The position numbers and the translations under genes are program-made. From assembly GCA_963718775.1 (NCBI GenBank), contig OY970377.1:558001-622000 (forward strand): 64,000 bases of DNA, in the 5' to 3' direction. The notes under the pieces were generated by a model. That model saw nothing but the letters and a program-made list of their open reading frames with translations. It made no database searches and was not told the DNA's origin. The DNA comes from VRUE01 sp963718775 (GTDB taxonomy: Bacteria > Actinomycetota > Thermoleophilia > Solirubrobacterales > 70-9). This document shows positions 60,211 to 64,000 of this stretch, piece after piece. Every line of letters starts with the position of its first letter. The first letter of the stretch is position 1.

Positions 60211-62183
60211 GCGCAGCGGCGCCCGAGAAGCTCTGGGAGCCCTCAGCCGAGCTGGTCGAACGTTCGCGCCTGCGCGAATTCATGGCCTGGCTCGAGGCCG
60301 AACGCGGCCTGCGCTTCGACAGCTACGACGATCTCTGGCACTGGTCGGTCGACGACCTCGAGGCTTTCTGGTCGGCGATCTGGGACTTCTTCGGCGTCCA
60401 GGCCGACGGCGGCTACAAGCGCGCTCTGAGCAGCGCCGCGATGCCCGGCGCCGAGTGGTTCGCCGGCGCCAGCCTCAACTACGCCGAGCACGTCTTCGCC
60501 AGCAAGGACGACACCGAGGCGGCGATCCTGCACGCCTCCGAGCTACGCGATCTGGGCGACCTGAGCTGGGGCGAGCTGCGCGCCCAGGTGGCCGCGACGG
60601 CCGCCGGCCTGCGTGGGCTCGGGGTCGAGCGCGGCGACCGTGTCGTCGCCTACATGCCGAACATCCCCGAGGCGATCGTCGCCTTCCTCGCCACGGCGAG
60701 CATCGGCGCGGTCTGGTCGAGCTGCTCGCCGGACTTCGGCGCCGCCAGCGTGATCGACCGCTTCGCCCAGATCGAGCCCAAGGTCCTCTTCGCCGTCGAC
60801 GGCTACCGCTACGGCGGCAAGGACTTCGACCGCCGCGAGACGCTCGCCCAGCTGCAGGCCGCGATGCCAGGCCTCACCCGCACGGTCGTCCTCCCCTACC
60901 TCGACGCCAAGCCCGACCTCTCAACGCTGCGCGACGCGACGCGCTGGGAGGAGCTGCTCGCCAGCGGCGAGGGCGCCGAGCTGAGCTTCGAGCGCGTCCC
61001 CTTCGCCCACCCGCTCTGGGTCCTCTACTCCTCCGGCACGACCGGCCTGCCGAAGGCGATCGTCCAGTCGCAGGGCGGCATCCTGCTCGAGCACCTCAAG
61101 AAGCTGCACCTCCACGTCAACGCCCATTCCGGCGACCGGCTCTTCTGGTTCACGACGACCGGCTGGATGATGTGGAACTTCCTCGTCTCAGGACTGCTGA
61201 CCCGCGCCGCGATCGTCCTCTATGACGGCAGCCCCGGCCACCCCGACATGGGCGTGCTCTGGGACCTCGCCGAGCGCGCCGAGGTGACCATGTTCGGCAC
61301 CAGCGCCTCCTTCATCGCCGCCTGCATGAAGGACGGTGTCGAGCCCGGGTCGGGCCGGGATCTCAGCCGCCTCAAGGCGGTCGGCTCGACCGGCTCCCCC
61401 CTCTCGCCCGAGGGCTTCGACTGGATCTACGAGCACATCGGCGCCGACACCTGGCTGTTCTCGACCAGCGGCGGCACCGACCTCTGCACCGCCTTCGTCG
61501 GCGGCGTCGCCCTGCTGCCCGTCTACCGCGGCGAGCTGCAGGGCCGGGCGCTCGGCGCCGCCGTGGAGGCCTGGGACGAGGACGGCAAGGCGATGATCGA
61601 CGAGGTCGGCGAGCTGGTCGTCACCGAGCCGATGCCCTCGATGCCGGTCTACTTCTGGGGCGACCCCGACGGCAGCCGCTACCGGGCGAGCTACTTCGAG
61701 CACTATCCCGGGGTCTGGCGCCATGGCGACTGGATCGAAATCACCTCGCGCGGCACCGCCGTCATCTACGGCCGCTCGGACTCGACGATCAACCGCTCCG
61801 GCATCCGCATGGGCACGAGCGAGATCTACCGCGCCGTGCTCGGCCTCGACGAGATTGTCGACGCCCTCGTCGTCGACGTCCCCCGCCCCGGCACCGAGGG
61901 CTGGATGCCCCTCTTCGTAGTTCTGCGCGAGGGCACCGAGGTCGATGACGACCTACGCAAGGAGATCGCCAAACGGGTTCGCAGCCAATGCTCTCCCCGT
62001 CACGTCCCCGATGAGCTTTTCGTCATCTCCGAGGTCCCCCGAACGCTCAGCGGCAAGGTGCTCAAGGTGCCGGTGAAGCGAATCCTGATGGGGACCCCGC
62101 CCGAGCAGGCCGCCAGCCGCGACTCGCTCGCCAACCCTTCAGCCCTCGATTACTTCGTGGAACTAGCGGCCACGCTCGGCTAG
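60207..62183 (+). CDS. Acetoacetate-CoA ligase
   Basis: 658 residues, the usual length for acetoacetyl-CoA synthetase, from GTG 60207. It converts acetoacetate, ATP and CoA to acetoacetyl-CoA. The N-terminal family traits (LREFMAWLEAERGL, LWHWSVDDLEAFW, GAEWFAGASLNYAEHVF) are clear. AMP-binding motifs are YSSGTTGLPKAIVQSQGG, FSTSGGTDLC and YGRSDSTINRSGIRMGTSE, and the acetylation-type lysine region is RTLSGKVLKVPVKR. It is coupled to the hydrolase upstream and faces an acyl-CoA carboxylase. Confidence 0.93.
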   Translation: MSAAAPEKLWEPSAELVERSRLREFMAWLEAERGLRFDSYDDLWHWSVDDLEAFWSAIWDFFGVQADGGYKRALSSAAMPGAEWFAGASLNYAEHVFASKDDTEAAILHASELRDLGDLSWGELRAQVAATAAGLRGLGVERGDRVVAYMPNIPEAIVAFLATASIGAVWSSCSPDFGAASVIDRFAQIEPKVLFAVDGYRYGGKDFDRRETLAQLQAAMPGLTRTVVLPYLDAKPDLSTLRDATRWEELLASGEGAELSFERVPFAHPLWVLYSSGTTGLPKAIVQSQGGILLEHLKKLHLHVNAHSGDRLFWFTTTGWMMWNFLVSGLLTRAAIVLYDGSPGHPDMGVLWDLAERAEVTMFGTSASFIAACMKDGVEPGSGRDLSRLKAVGSTGSPLSPEGFDWIYEHIGADTWLFSTSGGTDLCTAFVGGVALLPVYRGELQGRALGAAVEAWDEDGKAMIDEVGELVVTEPMPSMPVYFWGDPDGSRYRASYFEHYPGVWRHGDWIEITSRGTAVIYGRSDSTINRSGIRMGTSEIYRAVLGLDEIVDALVVDVPRPGTEGWMPLFVVLREGTEVDDDLRKEIAKRVRSQCSPRHVPDELFVISEVPRTLSGKVLKVPVKRILMGTPPEQAASRDSLANPSALDYFVELAATLG

Positions 62184-62186
62184 AGC

Positions 62187-62291
62187 CCATCCCAGTAGGG
62201 GTGGAACGTCTTGTACTTTTTCGCGACTCCCGTTCGGGCGCCAGCAGTCCCCGCTCCTCGAAAAAGTTAAGTGAAACCCCTGCTGGGATGG
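62187..62291. terminator. Long nested hairpin between convergent genes
   Basis: Outer arms 62187-62202 and 62276-62291 pair over 16 bases with one wobble; inner ACTTTTT (62215-62221) pairs with AAAAAGT (62261-62267). It fills the whole gap between acetoacetyl-CoA synthetase and the carboxylase, consistent with termination on both sides. Confidence 0.7.
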
Positions 62292-62295
62292 TCTC

Positions 62296-63816
62296 TCAAG
62301 CAGGCGTAACCGGATTACGCCGCTCGGCGAACGCACGGTCCTTGCTGGTCGCCATCGCGAAGCGCTTGATCAGGTCGGGGCGTAGATCGGCGGGATCAAC
62401 GACTGCGTCTACCACCATCTCCGAGGCTAGATGAAGAAGGTCGATGTCCTCGGCGTACTCCTCGCGCTTCGCGGCGACAAAAGCCTCCCTCTCAGCCTCG
62501 TCCTCGATCGCCTGGATCTGGTTGTAGAAGACGGCGTTGACGGCCGCCTGCGGGCCCATCACGGCGATCGAGGCGCTGGGCAGGGCGATGCAGCAGTCCG
62601 GCTCGAAGGCCGGGCCGGCCATCGCGTAGAGGCCGGCGCCGTAGGCCTTGCGCACGACCACCGAGATCTTCGGCACGGTCGCTTCGGAGACGGCGCTGAT
62701 CATCTTCGCGCCGTGGCGGATGATCCCCTGGCGCTCGACCGCGGTGCCGATCATGAAGCCGGGCACGTCGGCGAGGAAGAGCAGCGGCAGGTTGAAGGCG
62801 TTGCAGGTCTGGATGAAGCGGGCGGCCTTGTCGGCCGAGTCGACGAAGAGGACGCCGCCGGTGTAGCGGGGCTGGTTGGCGACGATGCCGATCGCCCGCC
62901 CGTCGAGCCGCCCGTAGCCGACGATCAGCTCCTTGGCCCAGCGCTTGTGGACGGGCAGGAAGCTGTCGGCGTCGAGCAGCGAGTCGAGCAGCAACTGCAT
63001 GTCGAAGGGCCGGTTCTCATCCTCGGGGACGATCTCGGCAATCGGCGTGTCCGAAGCCGGCTCGGCGGCAGGCGCAGTGGGTGGCTGCTCGCGCCAGTTG
63101 GGCGGCATGTAGGAGAGGTAGCGCTTGGCGAGGTCGATCGCCTCCTCGTCGCTCTTGACCAGGAAGTGGCCGCAGCCGGAGACGCCGGTGTGCATCTTGG
63201 CGCCGCCCATCTCCTCCAGGGTCACCGTTTCGCCGATCACCATCTCCGCCATCCGCGGTGAGCCGAGGTACATCGAGGCGTTGCCGTCGCGCATGATCAC
63301 GACGTCGCAGAAAGCGGGGATGTAGGCGCCGCCGGCGGCGCTTGGGCCGAAGAGCAAGCAGACCTGCGGCACCTGGCCGGAGAGCCGCACCTCGTTGTGG
63401 AAGATCCGCCCGGCGCCGCGGCGGCCGGGGAACATCTGCACTTGGTCGGTGATCCGCGCCCCTGCCGAGTCGACCAGGTAGACCATCGGCAGCTGCAGGC
63501 TCAGCGCCCGTTCCTGGATGCGAAGGATCTTCTCGACCGTCTTCGGCCCCCAGGAGCCGGCCTTGACCGTCGGGTCGTTGGCCATCAGGGCAACCCGGCG
63601 GCCGTCGATCGTCGCCAGGCCGGTGACCACTCCATCGGCCCCGAGCCCCTCCTTGTCCCAATTGGCCAGCGCCGCCTCCTCGGCGAAGGAGCCGGAATCG
63701 ACGAGTCGCTCGACCCGCTCGCGCACCGGCAGCTTGCCCTGCTCCTCGGTCTTTTCGTGATGCCGCTGCGGACCACCGGCGAGGGCGGCCTCGAGGGCTT
63801 TGGCGAAGTCAGTCAC
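62296..63816 (-). CDS. Acyl-CoA carboxylase beta subunit (carboxyltransferase)
   Basis: 506 residues. Crotonase-like carboxyltransferase halves: PMVYLVDSAGARITDQVQMF with FGPSAAGGAYIPAFCDV, then LPLLFLADVPGFMIGTAVER and VVVRKAYGAGLYAM. This is the PccB/MccB type that carboxylates propionyl-, acetyl- or methylcrotonyl-CoA with a biotinylated alpha subunit that lies elsewhere. The downstream neighbour (probable HMG-CoA lyase) favours a methylcrotonyl-CoA role in leucine breakdown; inference. Confidence 0.9.
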   Translation of the reverse strand: MTDFAKALEAALAGGPQRHHEKTEEQGKLPVRERVERLVDSGSFAEEAALANWDKEGLGADGVVTGLATIDGRRVALMANDPTVKAGSWGPKTVEKILRIQERALSLQLPMVYLVDSAGARITDQVQMFPGRRGAGRIFHNEVRLSGQVPQVCLLFGPSAAGGAYIPAFCDVVIMRDGNASMYLGSPRMAEMVIGETVTLEEMGGAKMHTGVSGCGHFLVKSDEEAIDLAKRYLSYMPPNWREQPPTAPAAEPASDTPIAEIVPEDENRPFDMQLLLDSLLDADSFLPVHKRWAKELIVGYGRLDGRAIGIVANQPRYTGGVLFVDSADKAARFIQTCNAFNLPLLFLADVPGFMIGTAVERQGIIRHGAKMISAVSEATVPKISVVVRKAYGAGLYAMAGPAFEPDCCIALPSASIAVMGPQAAVNAVFYNQIQAIEDEAEREAFVAAKREEYAEDIDLLHLASEMVVDAVVDPADLRPDLIKRFAMATSKDRAFAERRNPVTPA

Positions 63817-63847
63817 GCCGGGGAGCCTATTCGGACCGTCGCCTCAT

Positions 63848-63900
63848 CCGAACTGCATCAACTTCTCTATCTGCCAGGTGGAGAAGTTGATGCAGTTCGG
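63848..63900. terminator. Perfect 20-base inverted repeat
   Basis: 63848-63867 pairs with 63881-63900 with no mismatch, around 13 bases. It lies between the carboxylase start and the end of the next minus-strand gene. As a transcript it would form a strong hairpin that could separate the two genes or stabilise message. Confidence 0.7.
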
Positions 63901-64000
63901 CTAGCGGTGCCAGTCGACGGGGCCGGCGCGCAAGACGTGGGAGCCCAGGGGGCGGCCGAGGGCCTCTTGCGCGGCGCGCGAGGCCTCGACGAGCGCCGGC
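63901..64000 (-). CDS. C-terminal end of a probable HMG-CoA lyase, partial
   Basis: Only the last 32 residues lie inside the window: PALVEASRAAQEALGRPLG, then SHVLRAGPVDWHR and stop at 63901. The tail VLRAGPVDWHR resembles the end of hydroxymethylglutaryl-CoA lyases. With the carboxylase and acetoacetyl-CoA synthetase it fits leucine/ketone-body catabolism. Weak evidence from such a short part. Confidence 0.4.
   Translation of the reverse strand, partial: PALVEASRAAQEALGRPLGSHVLRAGPVDWHR

Noticed and set aside
1..64000. CRISPR array or rRNA operon
   Set aside because: No regularly spaced repeats and no rRNA-like sequence were found on reading through the window.

Overview
The window is a high-GC bacterial chromosome segment. 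Gene content and style point to a high-GC Gram-positive, most likely an actinobacterium of the Thermoleophilia/Solirubrobacterales kind. The supporting signs are F420-type (PPOX, DUF385) enzymes, hydrolase-cyclase fusions, large secreted choice-of-anchor and thrombospondin-3-like proteins, many GTG starts and ATGA/GTGA overlaps. The taxon is an inference. There are no rRNA genes or CRISPR arrays. Seven tRNA genes are present: Glu-CTC, Leu-CAG, Pro-GGG, Gly-TCC, Trp-CCA, Leu-TAG and Leu-CAA.

Layout. 0-10.5 kb: a CHASE2-domain protein (probably a cyclase or kinase sensor, cut by the window edge) diverges from an MFS transporter fused to a cyclic-nucleotide-binding domain. Next come a large secreted multidomain protein, a TetR/AMP-ligase pair, and a second TetR coupled to an unusual alpha/beta-hydrolase-glycosyltransferase fusion. 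About 10.5-22.9 kb: an accessory island ending in the 3' half of tRNA-Glu. It carries HicBA, several unknown small genes, a SIR2-HerA anti-phage pair whose HerA is fused to a KTSC domain, a replication-relaxation protein preceded by a strong inverted repeat, VapBC and a large serine recombinase. No conjugation machinery is seen. 23-42.7 kb: core-like metabolic genes, including hydrolases, haloalkane dehalogenase, NUDIX, MocR regulator, amidase, branched-chain amino-acid binding protein, a hydrolase-cyclase fusion, and a receiver-thioredoxin-reductase-like fusion. 42.8-47.2 kb: tRNA-Pro, an HNH gene that ends inside tRNA-Gly, a PQQ-propeller lipoprotein, a lactonase-like enzyme and an Abi_C-type abortive-infection gene. 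47.2-56.5 kb: SulP transporter, MFS efflux pump, AI-2E exporter, and a lipid-phosphate cluster (DAG kinase, PAP2 phosphatase, holin-like membrane phosphodiesterase). 56.5-59.3 kb: three tRNAs enclosing a two-gene TIM-barrel/nucleotidyltransferase cassette and a membrane protein. 59.4-64 kb: a lactamase-fold hydrolase coupled to acetoacetyl-CoA synthetase, facing an acyl-CoA carboxylase beta subunit and the end of a probable HMG-CoA lyase. Together the last three suggest ketone-body/leucine catabolism.

Data quality. Between about 27 and 56 kb at least fourteen otherwise normal genes are split by single-base indels, often in G/C runs. Genes before 26.7 kb and after 56.5 kb are intact apart from one possible case. 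I read these as probable sequencing or assembly errors rather than true pseudogenes, and annotate each as one gene with its shift positions.

The most interesting biology is the SIR2-HerA-KTSC locus with its unknown neighbours, the TIM-barrel/nucleotidyltransferase cassette between tRNA genes, the hydrolase-glycosyltransferase fusion under TetR control, and the tRNA-associated ends of the island.
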